A stretch of DNA of 12,939 nucleotides from Pseudomonadota bacterium (GTDB taxonomy: Bacteria; Pseudomonadota; Gammaproteobacteria; Pseudomonadales; Cellvibrionaceae), in assembly GCA_023416875.1 (NCBI GenBank), contig JAEZGT010000224.1:1-12939 (forward strand), written 5' to 3'. Of the stretch, positions 6,320 through 12,939 are shown one piece after another (positions within the stretch are counted from its first letter, which is position 1; every line of letters starts with the position of its first letter). A program made the position numbers and the translations under genes. The notes under the pieces were generated by a model, which did not search any database, had not been told where the DNA came from, and worked only from the letters and a program-made list of their open reading frames with translations.

Positions 6320-7173
6320 GCGCGCTGCTCCTTGCGCTCAAGCGGTTGTACGATCGGACGCTTGGAGGCGTAAGCCCAAACAATCAACGCCACACCCACA
6401 ATAATCATCGGCAGGCACAGCTGCTGGCCACGGGTGACCCACCCGAACCACAAATCCGCCTTGAGATGGGAGTCAGGCTCGCGCACAAACTCCACCGAAA
6501 ATCGGAATACACCATATAAAAGAAGGAACAAGCCAATGACGGCTCCGCGCGGTCGGGGCTTGCTGGAGAACCAGAACAGGATGGCAAACATGACTAGCCC
6601 TTCCAGCACCGCTTCATACAATTGCGACGGATGGCGCGGCAGACCGGTGGGATCACTGGGAAATACCATGGCCCAGGAGACATCGGTCGCGCGGCCATAA
6701 AGCTCACCGCCGATAAAGTTACCCAGACGACCGAAAAACAGGCCCAGAGGTGCAAATGGCGCGACAAAATCCACTAGATCGAAAAAGTTCTTTTTGTATT
6801 TCTTGGCGAATATCAGCATTGCAACCGCGTATCCGATCAGGCCGCCGTGAAACGACATGCCGCCCTCCCATACACGCACGATCAACAAAGGATCGTTCAT
6901 CCACGCCTGGAAGTTATAAAAGATGATGTAACCAACACGCGCCCCCAGAACTACGCCCATGGCTGAAAAGAAAACCAGATCTTCAGCTTGGCGCGGCTCT
7001 ATGACCGTTTGTTTTTTGCTGGAGCGGTACCAGGCCAGCAACCATCCGCCGGTGAAGCCGACGAGGTACATCAAGCCATACCAATGGATATCGAAAGGTC
7101 CAAACGTTTTGCCGGCGATAGTGAAAGCACCGATGGATACAGCGACGGGGTCAATATTTGGGTAGGTCAGCAT
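6316..7173 (-). CDS. lgt: Prolipoprotein diacylglyceryl transferase
   Basis: Lgt is an inner-membrane enzyme that moves a diacylglyceryl group from phosphatidylglycerol to the lipobox cysteine of prelipoproteins. The 285-residue protein has about seven hydrophobic segments, the motif SFHGGLIGY (H109), the family signature FGRLGNFIGGELYGR (147-161, R149) and EFVREPD (R231), which match the catalytic arginine regions of E. coli Lgt. The ATG at 7173 is chosen because MLTYPNIDPVAVSIG aligns with the usual Lgt N-terminus; an upstream ATG at 7212 would add 13 residues encoded by a hairpin region and has no ribosome-binding site. The gene begins 60 nt after ptsP, the widest gap in this operon. The lipoprotein at 10819-12006 is one of its likely substrates. 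Confidence 0.97.
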   Translation of the reverse strand: MLTYPNIDPVAVSIGAFTIAGKTFGPFDIHWYGLMYLVGFTGGWLLAWYRSSKKQTVIEPRQAEDLVFFSAMGVVLGARVGYIIFYNFQAWMNDPLLIVRVWEGGMSFHGGLIGYAVAMLIFAKKYKKNFFDLVDFVAPFAPLGLFFGRLGNFIGGELYGRATDVSWAMVFPSDPTGLPRHPSQLYEAVLEGLVMFAILFWFSSKPRPRGAVIGLFLLLYGVFRFSVEFVREPDSHLKADLWFGWVTRGQQLCLPMIIVGVALIVWAYASKRPIVQPLERKEQRA

Positions 7174-7179
7174 GACAAT

Positions 7180-7209
7180 ATTCGCCCCATATGAAATCGA
7201 GGGGCGAAT
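7180..7209 (-). promoter_or_regulatory. Perfect 9-bp hairpin upstream of lgt
   Basis: Bases 7180-7188 and 7201-7209 are exact inverted repeats (ATTCGCCCC and GGGGCGAAT on the plus strand) with a 12-nt loop. In the lgt mRNA the 3' arm reads GGGGCGAAU and ends 6 nt before the AUG. That arm contains the only purine-rich stretch that could act as the ribosome-binding site, so the hairpin would hide it. No T-run follows, so a terminator is unlikely. Confidence 0.6.
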
Positions 7210-7233
7210 CATAAGCAGAAATGGCGCTTGGGT

Positions 7234-9501
7234 CTATTCCGGAAGTTTCGGTTTGAGCAGCCTGGTCAAGCCGCTTTCTTCAAAGGTGGCTTCGATACAG
7301 CGATTGATGGATTCGGTATCCGGCAGACTCATCACCTCCTCCAGCAGTTTTTCCGCGCGCTCAAGGGTGATGCGTCGGATCACTGACTTGACCTTGAGTA
7401 GGTTGGTGGCGTTCATCGACAACACATCAAAGCCCATGGCAACAAGCAGCATCGCGGCGGCGGGATCTCCCGCCAGCTCGCCGCAGATACCGACCGGAAC
7501 ACCTTGGCTATGGCTCTCCCGCACAACGTTTTTCAGTGCGCGCAACACTGCGGGGTGCAGTGAGTGATAGAGGTCTGCGACGCGGGCATTATTGCGATCC
7601 ACCGCAAGAAGGTATTGGGTCAGGTCGTTGCTGCCGACGGACAGAAAATCCGCCCGGGCTGCCAATTCGCGCGCCTGATATACCGCCGATGGTACTTCCA
7701 CCATAACCCCGATCGGTGGCATCTGGATGTTGTAACCTTCATCTAGCAACTCGTCGAACGCTCGATAAATCAGCATCTGCGCCACCTCCAGCTCGGGAAT
7801 GGAGGAGATCATCGGCAACAGGATGCGTAGGTTGTTGAGGTCTTCGCTAGCTTTCAACATGGCGCGGACTTGCGCCAGAAAAATCTCCGGGTGATCGAGG
7901 GTGATACGGATACCGCGCCAGCCGAGGAAGGGATTGTCTTCGGAAATCGGGAAGTATGGGAGCGACTTGTCGCCCCCAATATCAAGGGTGCGCATGGTAA
8001 CCGGATGGGGCGCGAAAGCCTGCAACTGCTCGCGGTAAACCAGGCGCTGCTCCTCCTCCGAGGGAAAGCGATCGCGCAACATAAATGGCACTTCGGTGCG
8101 GTAGAGACCAACACCTTCGGCCCCCCGTTCCAGGGACAACATGGCGTCCGCCATTAGACCTGTATTTACCCACAGCGCGACCCGGTGTTTATCCACGGTT
8201 TCGCAGGGCAGATCTTTGAGCTCTTCAAGACCGGCAACGAGCTGCAGGTCTTCCGCCACTATGTCCTGATAATGAGCTTTCAACCCAGGTGACGGATCGC
8301 TATAAACCGAACCGTGATAACCATCGACAATAATTTCGCGTCCGTCGAGTTTGGTATAAGGCAGATCTACTGCCCCCATCACCGTGGGAATTCCCATTGA
8401 ACGGGCCAGAATCGCCACATGGGAGTTACTCGAGCCACGCACCGATACCAAGCCCACAAGCTTGCCGTGAGGAACCTCGCCCAGCACCGAGGCGGTCAGT
8501 TCCTCGCCGATCAAAATCGTATTTTCGGGGTAGATGCGTTCTTTCTGAGCTGACTCCTGCAGATAAGCCAGCACTCGGCTGCCCAGGTCCTGCACGTCGG
8601 AAGCACGTTCTCGCAAATAGGGGTCGTGCATGCTGGAGAAATTCTTGACATGCTCAAGGATTACATCACTCCAAGCATACTGAGCGGAAAATCCCTCAAG
8701 GATGCGCTCCGTCACCTCGCCGCCAAGAGACGCGTCGTCCAACATCCCCAGGTAGGCATCGAACAGCACTTGCTCTTCCTTATTCAGGCGCAGTTTCAAC
8801 TCATCGCCGAGGCGTTTCACATCCTCCCGCACTGCAGCCAGGCAGCTCTGAAAAAAAGCCAGTTCTTCTTCAACGTTTTCGCAGGTTTGATAGGGCACAG
8901 CGGTGAGGTCGGCGAGGGGCGAAATCACCACCGCCCGACCTATAGCAACCCCGGGCGCTCCGGGTACCCCAGAAAATTTCGCCTCGCGCGCGGGGCTGTT
9001 GGCACCTATGACATTGAGCGCGCCGGTCGCTTCCGCATGGGCAATAACACCGGCCAACTGCGCAGACATGGTGACAAGGAATGCTTCCTCGCCCTCATCA
9101 AACTTGCGCCGCTCTCCCTGCTGCACCACCAGCACACCCAAGACATTGCGATGATGAATAATCGGCACACCCAGGAATGCGCTATAGCGCTCTTCACCTG
9201 TTTCGGGAAAATACTGGAACTTGGGGTGGGAATCGGCTTGGTCGAGGTTGATGGGCTCTTCGCGCGCAGCCACCATGCCAACCAAGCCCTCATTGAAGGC
9301 GAGACGCACCTGACCGATAGCTTCTTCGTTCAAGCCGTCGGTGGCCATCAAGGTGTAATAACCTTGCGGATCGCGAAGATAGACAGAGCAGACTTTTGTG
9401 TCCATCGCGGCTTTGACCCGCGCGACTATGATTCTTAAAACGGAGTGCAGATCCCGCGCAGAATTGACCTCTTGCACAATGCTGCGCAGAGAGTTCAGCA
9501 T
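7234..9501 (-). CDS. ptsP: Phosphoenolpyruvate-protein phosphotransferase of the nitrogen PTS (EI-Ntr)
   Basis: This 755-residue cytoplasmic protein takes phosphate from PEP and starts the nitrogen PTS relay (PtsP to NPr to EIIA-Ntr), a regulatory chain. Domains in order: an N-terminal GAF sensor (about 1-160), an EI N-terminal swivel/HPr-binding region (about 175-400) with the phosphorylated histidine in RGSSNSHVAILARSMGIP (H361), and a TIM-barrel PEP-binding domain (about 430-755). The barrel has GLYRTE (466-470), VEVPSAV, the signature SVGSNDLTQYLLAVDRNN (621-638) and the catalytic C673 in GICGELAGDP. The length and the GAF domain separate it from sugar EI (about 575). The ATG at 9501 overlaps the rppH stop by 7 nt, with GGGGAGG 5 nt upstream. 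The frame continues upstream to 9621, but this part only overlaps rppH. Confidence 0.97.
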   Translation of the reverse strand: MLNSLRSIVQEVNSARDLHSVLRIIVARVKAAMDTKVCSVYLRDPQGYYTLMATDGLNEEAIGQVRLAFNEGLVGMVAAREEPINLDQADSHPKFQYFPETGEERYSAFLGVPIIHHRNVLGVLVVQQGERRKFDEGEEAFLVTMSAQLAGVIAHAEATGALNVIGANSPAREAKFSGVPGAPGVAIGRAVVISPLADLTAVPYQTCENVEEELAFFQSCLAAVREDVKRLGDELKLRLNKEEQVLFDAYLGMLDDASLGGEVTERILEGFSAQYAWSDVILEHVKNFSSMHDPYLRERASDVQDLGSRVLAYLQESAQKERIYPENTILIGEELTASVLGEVPHGKLVGLVSVRGSSNSHVAILARSMGIPTVMGAVDLPYTKLDGREIIVDGYHGSVYSDPSPGLKAHYQDIVAEDLQLVAGLEELKDLPCETVDKHRVALWVNTGLMADAMLSLERGAEGVGLYRTEVPFMLRDRFPSEEEQRLVYREQLQAFAPHPVTMRTLDIGGDKSLPYFPISEDNPFLGWRGIRITLDHPEIFLAQVRAMLKASEDLNNLRILLPMISSIPELEVAQMLIYRAFDELLDEGYNIQMPPIGVMVEVPSAVYQARELAARADFLSVGSNDLTQYLLAVDRNNARVADLYHSLHPAVLRALKNVVRESHSQGVPVGICGELAGDPAAAMLLVAMGFDVLSMNATNLLKVKSVIRRITLERAEKLLEEVMSLPDTESINRCIEATFEESGLTRLLKPKLPE

Positions 9502-10007
9502 GCAGCCTCCCCGGAGCTGCAGAAGTCTTCCTGAAATTGTGATTGCAAAGGCGATAGCTCGCGCAATGCGCGGCGATATACATCGCGCTTGAACGCCACC
9601 ACGTTGTTGACTGGGTACCAATAACTGACCCAGCGCCAGTGATCAAATTCTGGGGTGGCGTTGAGAGCGAGATTGATTTGTTCGTCGCTGCCGAGAAAAC
9701 GCAGCAAGAACCACTTCTGCTTTTGACCTATGCAAACCGGCTGTTGCTGCCGAACATAGCGGGAGGGCAAGCGGTAGCGCAACCAGCCGCGAGTTACGCC
9801 GAGAATTTCCACGTCCTGCGCGCACAGACCGACTTCCTCTTCCAGCTCACGATATAAGGCTTGCTCGGCACTTTCGTGCTGCTTGATTCCGCCTTGAGGA
9901 AATTGCCACGCATCCTGGCCACCAACGCGCCGCGCCCACAACAATTCCCCTCGGGAATTGGTGAGAATGATGCCCACGTTGGGCCGAAAACCATCGGCGT
10001 CGATCAC
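9495..10007 (-). CDS. rppH: RNA pyrophosphohydrolase (Nudix)
   Basis: RppH removes pyrophosphate from the 5' end of mRNA and so begins decay by RNase E. The 170-residue protein opens MIDADGFRPNVGIIL, close to E. coli RppH, and holds a complete Nudix box at 39-61 (G39, E45, R53-E54, E57-E58, G60) that binds metal at the catalytic site. WQFPQGGI (34-41) before the box and EFDHWRWVSYWYPV (about 120-133) near the end are RppH features. The start codon is GTG, with GAGG 6 nt upstream. It is the first gene of the rppH-ptsP-lgt-thyA-folA group and is divergent from the HAD gene. Confidence 0.97.
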   Translation of the reverse strand: MIDADGFRPNVGIILTNSRGELLWARRVGGQDAWQFPQGGIKQHESAEQALYRELEEEVGLCAQDVEILGVTRGWLRYRLPSRYVRQQQPVCIGQKQKWFLLRFLGSDEQINLALNATPEFDHWRWVSYWYPVNNVVAFKRDVYRRALRELSPLQSQFQEDFCSSGEAAC

Positions 10008-10025
10008 GGCAGCCTCGCGCTTGTT

Positions 10026-10054
10026 GTTATACTAGTCGAGCTATTGTTTCACAG
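10026..10054 (-). promoter_or_regulatory. Candidate promoter for the rppH operon
   Basis: On the minus strand TATAAC (10026-10031) is a good -10 box. CTGTGA (10049-10054) lies 17 bp upstream as a poor -35 box. Transcription would start near 10019, giving a leader of only about 12 nt before the GTG at 10007. A plus-strand TATACT (10028-10033) overlaps the same spot, but it has no clear -35 box. Confidence 0.35.
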
Positions 10055-10069
10055 TTGTTCAGAGTCAGC

Positions 10070-10112
10070 AATTTGGCCATTAGGACCTGTTAGTGGTCAT
10101 CCCGGCCAAATT
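10070..10112. promoter_or_regulatory. Large inverted repeat between rppH and the HAD gene
   Basis: AATTTGGCC (10070-10078) pairs perfectly with GGCCAAATT (10104-10112). Inside the 25-nt loop is a second short pair (GACC 10084-10087, GGTC 10095-10098). On the plus strand the outer stem runs into TTTTT (10111-10115), which gives it a terminator or attenuator look. It lies about 50 bp before the HAD start codon. An operator for a dimeric regulator or a leader attenuator are both possible. Confidence 0.5.
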
Positions 10113-10161
10113 TTTCCCCTAATTACCCTAAATAACATCCGGCGATTTCAGGAGCATTTTC

Positions 10162-10815
10162 TTGAGTTTAGCGATATTTGACCTCGACAACACACTGATC
10201 GCTGGTGACAGTGACCATCTGTGGGGCGAGTTCCTGATCGAACAAGGCAAGGTGGACGCGGAGCACTACCGCGAGCGCAACGACTTCTTTTACCAAGCCT
10301 ATCAACAGGGCAATCTTGATATCCACGCCTATCTGGAGTTTGCTCTGGCGCCCCTAAAAGGATTTTCGCCAGCGGAACTGGAAGCCCTGCATCAAGCATT
10401 TATGGAACACAAGATCCACCCGATCATGCTGCCTAAGGCGCAGGCTTTGATCGAACAGCATCGCGAACAAGGCGACACCCTGCTGATCATTACCGCCACC
10501 AACCGTTTTATCACCGGCCCCATCGCGGACCTGCTGGGCATTCCCTATCTCTTAGCTTCAGAACCAGAGCTACTGAACGGCTGTTACACCGGCCGGGCGA
10601 CCGGTATTCCCTGTTTCCAGGACGGCAAAGTCGCGCGCTTACAGGCTTGGCTGGAGGCGAGTGGACAGACTCTGGGTACCAGCTATTTTTACTCTGATTC
10701 TGCTAACGATATACCGCTGCTGCAGGCGGTAAGCCACCCGGTTGCCGTAGACCCAGATCCGCGCCTGCGCAGCTTCGCTACCATCAATAACATCCCCATC
10801 ATCAGCTTGAGGTGA
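10162..10815 (+). CDS. HAD-superfamily subfamily IB phosphatase (SerB-like)
   Basis: This 217-residue cytoplasmic enzyme has all four HAD motifs: DLDNTL with D7 (nucleophile) and D9, T111 in ITATN, K156 after CFQDG, and SDSANDIPLL with D179 and D183 for magnesium. The helical cap between about 15 and 90 marks it as subfamily IB, the group of phosphoserine phosphatase. The substrate cannot be read from the sequence. A homologue next to rppH-ptsP occurs in pseudomonads and has been linked, as far as I recall, to histidinol-phosphate hydrolysis; that assignment is not certain here. The start codon is TTG: AGGAG lies 7 nt before it, MSLAIFDLDNTL begins there, and no ATG or GTG fits better. It is followed after 3 nt by the imelysin-type lipoprotein gene, so the two form an operon. 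Confidence 0.9.
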   Translation: MSLAIFDLDNTLIAGDSDHLWGEFLIEQGKVDAEHYRERNDFFYQAYQQGNLDIHAYLEFALAPLKGFSPAELEALHQAFMEHKIHPIMLPKAQALIEQHREQGDTLLIITATNRFITGPIADLLGIPYLLASEPELLNGCYTGRATGIPCFQDGKVARLQAWLEASGQTLGTSYFYSDSANDIPLLQAVSHPVAVDPDPRLRSFATINNIPIISLR

Positions 10816-10818
10816 GCC

Positions 10819-12006
10819 GTGTCCACTGGTCGTTGCATTTCCGCTATCGGGTTCGTTCGCACCGTATTTATAGGCGTGCTGATCTGGGGAATAAACGCGT
10901 GTGACCGGCCAAGCCCATTACCCACTGACGAGGTTGCAAAAACAGAGTCTGCGGCACGCTCCCGAGTGGCCGAAGCTACCCGCACAGCGAATCCCGCTTG
11001 GCCCCTCGGCGAAGAGTTGCTGAGCGAAGGCGCGGCGCGGGCTACAGCATTCAATCAAGCCATAAACCGATTATTGGACTCTCCCAATATCGAACACCTG
11101 GAGCAAGCGCAACAAACTTGGCGCGAAACCGCTGCGGCACTTGAGCAATTCCATCTGCTTTCCCGTCTAGGAGTGGTGGCGCCACAAGACTTTCAAAAGT
11201 TAGTGGACCTGCAATACAACCTGACCGCCTGGCCAATTCAACCCGGTTATCTCGACAGTTATGGTGAACATCCCTACTCCGGCATCGTCTTCGATGTAGG
11301 CATGCCTTTGACCGCAGAAGCCTTGCGCGAACAACACGGAATGACCGACAACAGCGACGCTGCCCTCGGTGTATACGCGATCGAATTCATCCTGTTCGGC
11401 GAGCAGAACAATCGCGGCCCCCTGCTCTTCCAGCCCATCACCGCCCTCAACGATCAATATAAAGAAGACGGCTATTCCAGTGTCGATGAGCTGCCACGCA
11501 ACCGACGCAGAGAATTGTTGCGTTTGCAGGCGCAATTGCTGGTGGAGGATGTGATGCGCCTGCAACAGGAGTGGACCAGCAACCAAGCTGGGCAGCTGCG
11601 ATACCAATTCGAATTGTTAACGTCAACGCAACAAGCCGACCTGCTACGCAAGGCCGCGTTGGCAATGGCTACGGAACAACTGGTCACGGTTGCCAATCAG
11701 GGACCGGCCGGCAGTATGGATCTGTGGCCGGGCCAACAGCTGGCTGATCGTTTTGCCGCGCAGCTGCACGGGCTCGCCCGCCTCAACGCACAAGTAAAAC
11801 TAAGCGACCAAGCTGCAGTGGTAATCACCAAAAGTCTAGGCGGATTGGATGAAATCAACCGCCTGCCACCATTGAGCCCGCAAGGACTGCCCTCCAAGGT
11901 CAACTGGAGTGATACCTACGGTCATTTGCGCGATCTGATTAAAGCCCTCAACCCAGCTCCGGCGGACAACAGCTCCGAATTACCATTCTCTGCTGTCGAT
12001 TTGTAA
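10819..12006 (+). CDS. Imelysin-family (peptidase M75-like) lipoprotein
   Basis: The 395-residue protein has a lipoprotein signal ending in INAC, with the lipidated cysteine at C28. Asp at +2 would favour inner-membrane retention by the E. coli rule. The mature part is mostly helical and matches the imelysin plan: LQYNLTAWPIQPGYLD (131-146), YSGIVFDVGMPLTAEALREQHG (about 153-174) and GVYAIEFILFGE (184-195). Proteins of this family are periplasmic or surface lipoproteins, often iron-regulated and linked to iron uptake, though peptidase activity is doubtful for many. The usual GxHxxE motif reads GVYAIE here, with Y186 in place of histidine. The GTG start has GAGGTGA just upstream, at the very end of the HAD gene. 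A hairpin terminator follows 57 nt after the stop. The product is inferred from motifs remembered, not from a search. Confidence 0.8.
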   Translation: MSTGRCISAIGFVRTVFIGVLIWGINACDRPSPLPTDEVAKTESAARSRVAEATRTANPAWPLGEELLSEGAARATAFNQAINRLLDSPNIEHLEQAQQTWRETAAALEQFHLLSRLGVVAPQDFQKLVDLQYNLTAWPIQPGYLDSYGEHPYSGIVFDVGMPLTAEALREQHGMTDNSDAALGVYAIEFILFGEQNNRGPLLFQPITALNDQYKEDGYSSVDELPRNRRRELLRLQAQLLVEDVMRLQQEWTSNQAGQLRYQFELLTSTQQADLLRKAALAMATEQLVTVANQGPAGSMDLWPGQQLADRFAAQLHGLARLNAQVKLSDQAAVVITKSLGGLDEINRLPPLSPQGLPSKVNWSDTYGHLRDLIKALNPAPADNSSELPFSAVDL

Positions 12007-12060
12007 AAAGCGCAACGCGCCTGTAAGCCACACCAGAAATTACATTTATCAAAGAAATAA

Positions 12061-12089
12061 AACGCCGCGCAGATGCGGCTTTTTGTTTT
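12061..12089 (+). terminator. Rho-independent terminator after the imelysin-type gene
   Basis: GCCGC (12064-12068) pairs with GCGGC (12075-12079) around a 6-nt loop, followed by TTTTTGTTTT (12080-12089). It lies 57 nt after the stop codon and ends the HAD-lipoprotein operon. The A-rich bases before the stem would also let it work in the other direction. The rest of 12007-12142 shows no further gene. Confidence 0.85.
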
Positions 12090-12142
12090 GGCTCGGTCTT
12101 TAAAATCGGCTGGCACCTTTTTTGCGCCATCTCCATCACTTA

Positions 12143-12939
12143 ATGGACGAGGCGGACCTTGCTTTGCTTAAAATCATTATCATTATCTTCATCAGCGTCA
12201 CCCTGACCGCTCTTTATTTCATTATTTCTCGCAGACGGCGCACCCCGAAATACCAATTAAATCCGGACGAATTGCCGGGCGTAGGCGACTGCCTATTGAA
12301 ATTCGCCGGCATGACCAAAAGCGCGGTGCATAGCGGTAATGACGTAGAGGTTTTTCAGAATGGCGCTCTGTTTCCAGCTCTGGTGCAAAGCATTCAAGAG
12401 GCCAAGGAAACCATCCACTTGGAGCTTTTTGTCTGGGACGCCGGCGAACTCGAGCGCCAGTTCGTCGAGCTGCTTTGCAACAAAGTAAAACAGGGCGTGA
12501 AAGTGCGCGTTCTCCTCGATGGCATAGGCTCCATGGATGCCGATAAAAAACAATTGCAGATAATGCGCGACGCTGGCGTCGACCTGCAGATTTATTGTGA
12601 CGTGAGCTGGTGGAATCTGCGGCGTTTCAATCACCGCACCCATCGCAAAATTCTTGTTGTCGACGGACTCATCGGCTACACCTTTGGTCACGGCATCGCC
12701 GATCAATGGCGGGGCAACGGTGAAGATAAAGATCACTGGCGCGATACCGGTGTGCGCATTCGCGGACCTGCCGTGTTTTCGCTGCAATCGGTTTTCATGG
12801 AAAACTGGATTGAAGAAACTACCTGCATTCCCACTGAGAGCTCCTGTTTTCCAGATTTAAAGAAAGAGGGAAACATCAGTGCCCATGTGGTGAGCAGCGC
12901 AACCGGCGATGCTATTTCCGGTGTCGGCCTGCTCTATAG
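12143..12939 (+). CDS. Cardiolipin synthase / phospholipase D-like protein (partial, C-terminus off the right edge)
   Basis: The frame is open from 12143 to the window end (265 residues visible). One membrane anchor lies at about 8-29 (LLKIIIIIFISVTLTALYFI) with RRRR after it. The first PLD half is complete, with VFQNGALFPALVQSI and ETIHLELFVWDAGE before the HKD motif HRKILVVD (H167, K169, D174), then FGHGIADQW and HWRDTGVRIRGPAV. A second HKD motif should follow outside the window. Family members transfer phosphatidyl groups, usually making cardiolipin from phosphatidylglycerol or phosphatidylethanolamine; the WRDT.VR.RGP stretch suggests the ClsB/ClsC-like group rather than ClsA. The ATG at 12143 has no ribosome-binding site before it. 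A TTG at 12164 has GAGGCGG about 8 nt upstream and is a possible start that keeps the membrane segment. The substrate is not certain. Confidence 0.87.
   Translation, partial: MDEADLALLKIIIIIFISVTLTALYFIISRRRRTPKYQLNPDELPGVGDCLLKFAGMTKSAVHSGNDVEVFQNGALFPALVQSIQEAKETIHLELFVWDAGELERQFVELLCNKVKQGVKVRVLLDGIGSMDADKKQLQIMRDAGVDLQIYCDVSWWNLRRFNHRTHRKILVVDGLIGYTFGHGIADQWRGNGEDKDHWRDTGVRIRGPAVFSLQSVFMENWIEETTCIPTESSCFPDLKKEGNISAHVVSSATGDAISGVGLLY

Noticed and set aside
8626..9438. 270-codon open frame on the plus strand inside ptsP
   Set aside because: It is fully opposite the GAF and EI region of ptsP, and its translation has no recognisable domain. Its length reflects the codon use of ptsP.
9502..9621. 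Extension of ptsP to an upstream ATG at 9621
   Set aside because: It only overlaps rppH in another frame; the ATG at 9501 has GGGGAGG upstream and gives the usual GAF start.
1..12939. CRISPR array, tRNA, rRNA or insertion sequence
   Set aside because: I saw no regularly spaced repeats, cloverleaf-like sequences, rRNA stretches or transposase motifs. Reading by eye can miss small RNAs.

Overview
This window looks like chromosomal DNA of a gammaproteobacterium, most likely of the Cellvibrio/Saccharophagus/Teredinibacter kind or a relative. Three things suggest this: the block rppH-ptsP-lgt-thyA-folA in one orientation, as in gammaproteobacteria; a Vibrio-TonB2-like energy-transduction operon; and moderate GC with tightly packed, overlapping genes. 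No mobile element, CRISPR array, tRNA or rRNA was recognised. The lineage is inferred from gene order and protein character, not from a search.

Left part (1-4663, all minus strand). A six-gene operon is read from right to left: a DUF3450-type secreted coiled-coil protein, a TtpC-type large ExbB/MotA/TolQ protein, a short ExbB, ExbD, a short TonB, and a secreted TPR protein that runs off the left edge. The junctions are tight (ATGA overlap, 13 nt, 57 nt with a hairpin, 4 nt, and an overlap or 11 nt). Together they should form an inner-membrane proton-driven motor (TtpC/ExbB/ExbD) that energises TonB and thereby outer-membrane receptors, with two extra periplasmic proteins whose roles are poorly understood. 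A 287-bp upstream region holds a candidate promoter and three GTTACC direct repeats.

Middle part (4951-10007, minus strand). rppH (RNA 5'-pyrophosphohydrolase), ptsP (GAF-domain EI of the nitrogen PTS), lgt (prolipoprotein diacylglyceryl transferase), thyA (thymidylate synthase) and folA (dihydrofolate reductase) form a probable operon with three overlapping or near-touching junctions. ThyA produces dihydrofolate and FolA recycles it, so their coupling makes metabolic sense. A perfect 9-bp hairpin lies just before lgt and buries its likely ribosome-binding site.

Right part (10162-12939, plus strand). Divergent from rppH is a two-gene operon: a HAD-IB phosphatase (TTG start), then a lipoprotein of the imelysin family (GTG start), closed by a hairpin-plus-T-run terminator. 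After it begins a cardiolipin synthase/phospholipase D-like gene that runs off the right edge. The rppH/HAD intergenic space carries a large perfect inverted repeat.

The most interesting material is the TtpC/DUF3450/TonB module: the periplasmic half of TtpC seems to follow the same plan as the neighbouring DUF3450 protein, both channel proteins lack the usual transmembrane glutamate, and TonB carries an internal 19-bp DNA repeat in its periplasmic spacer.
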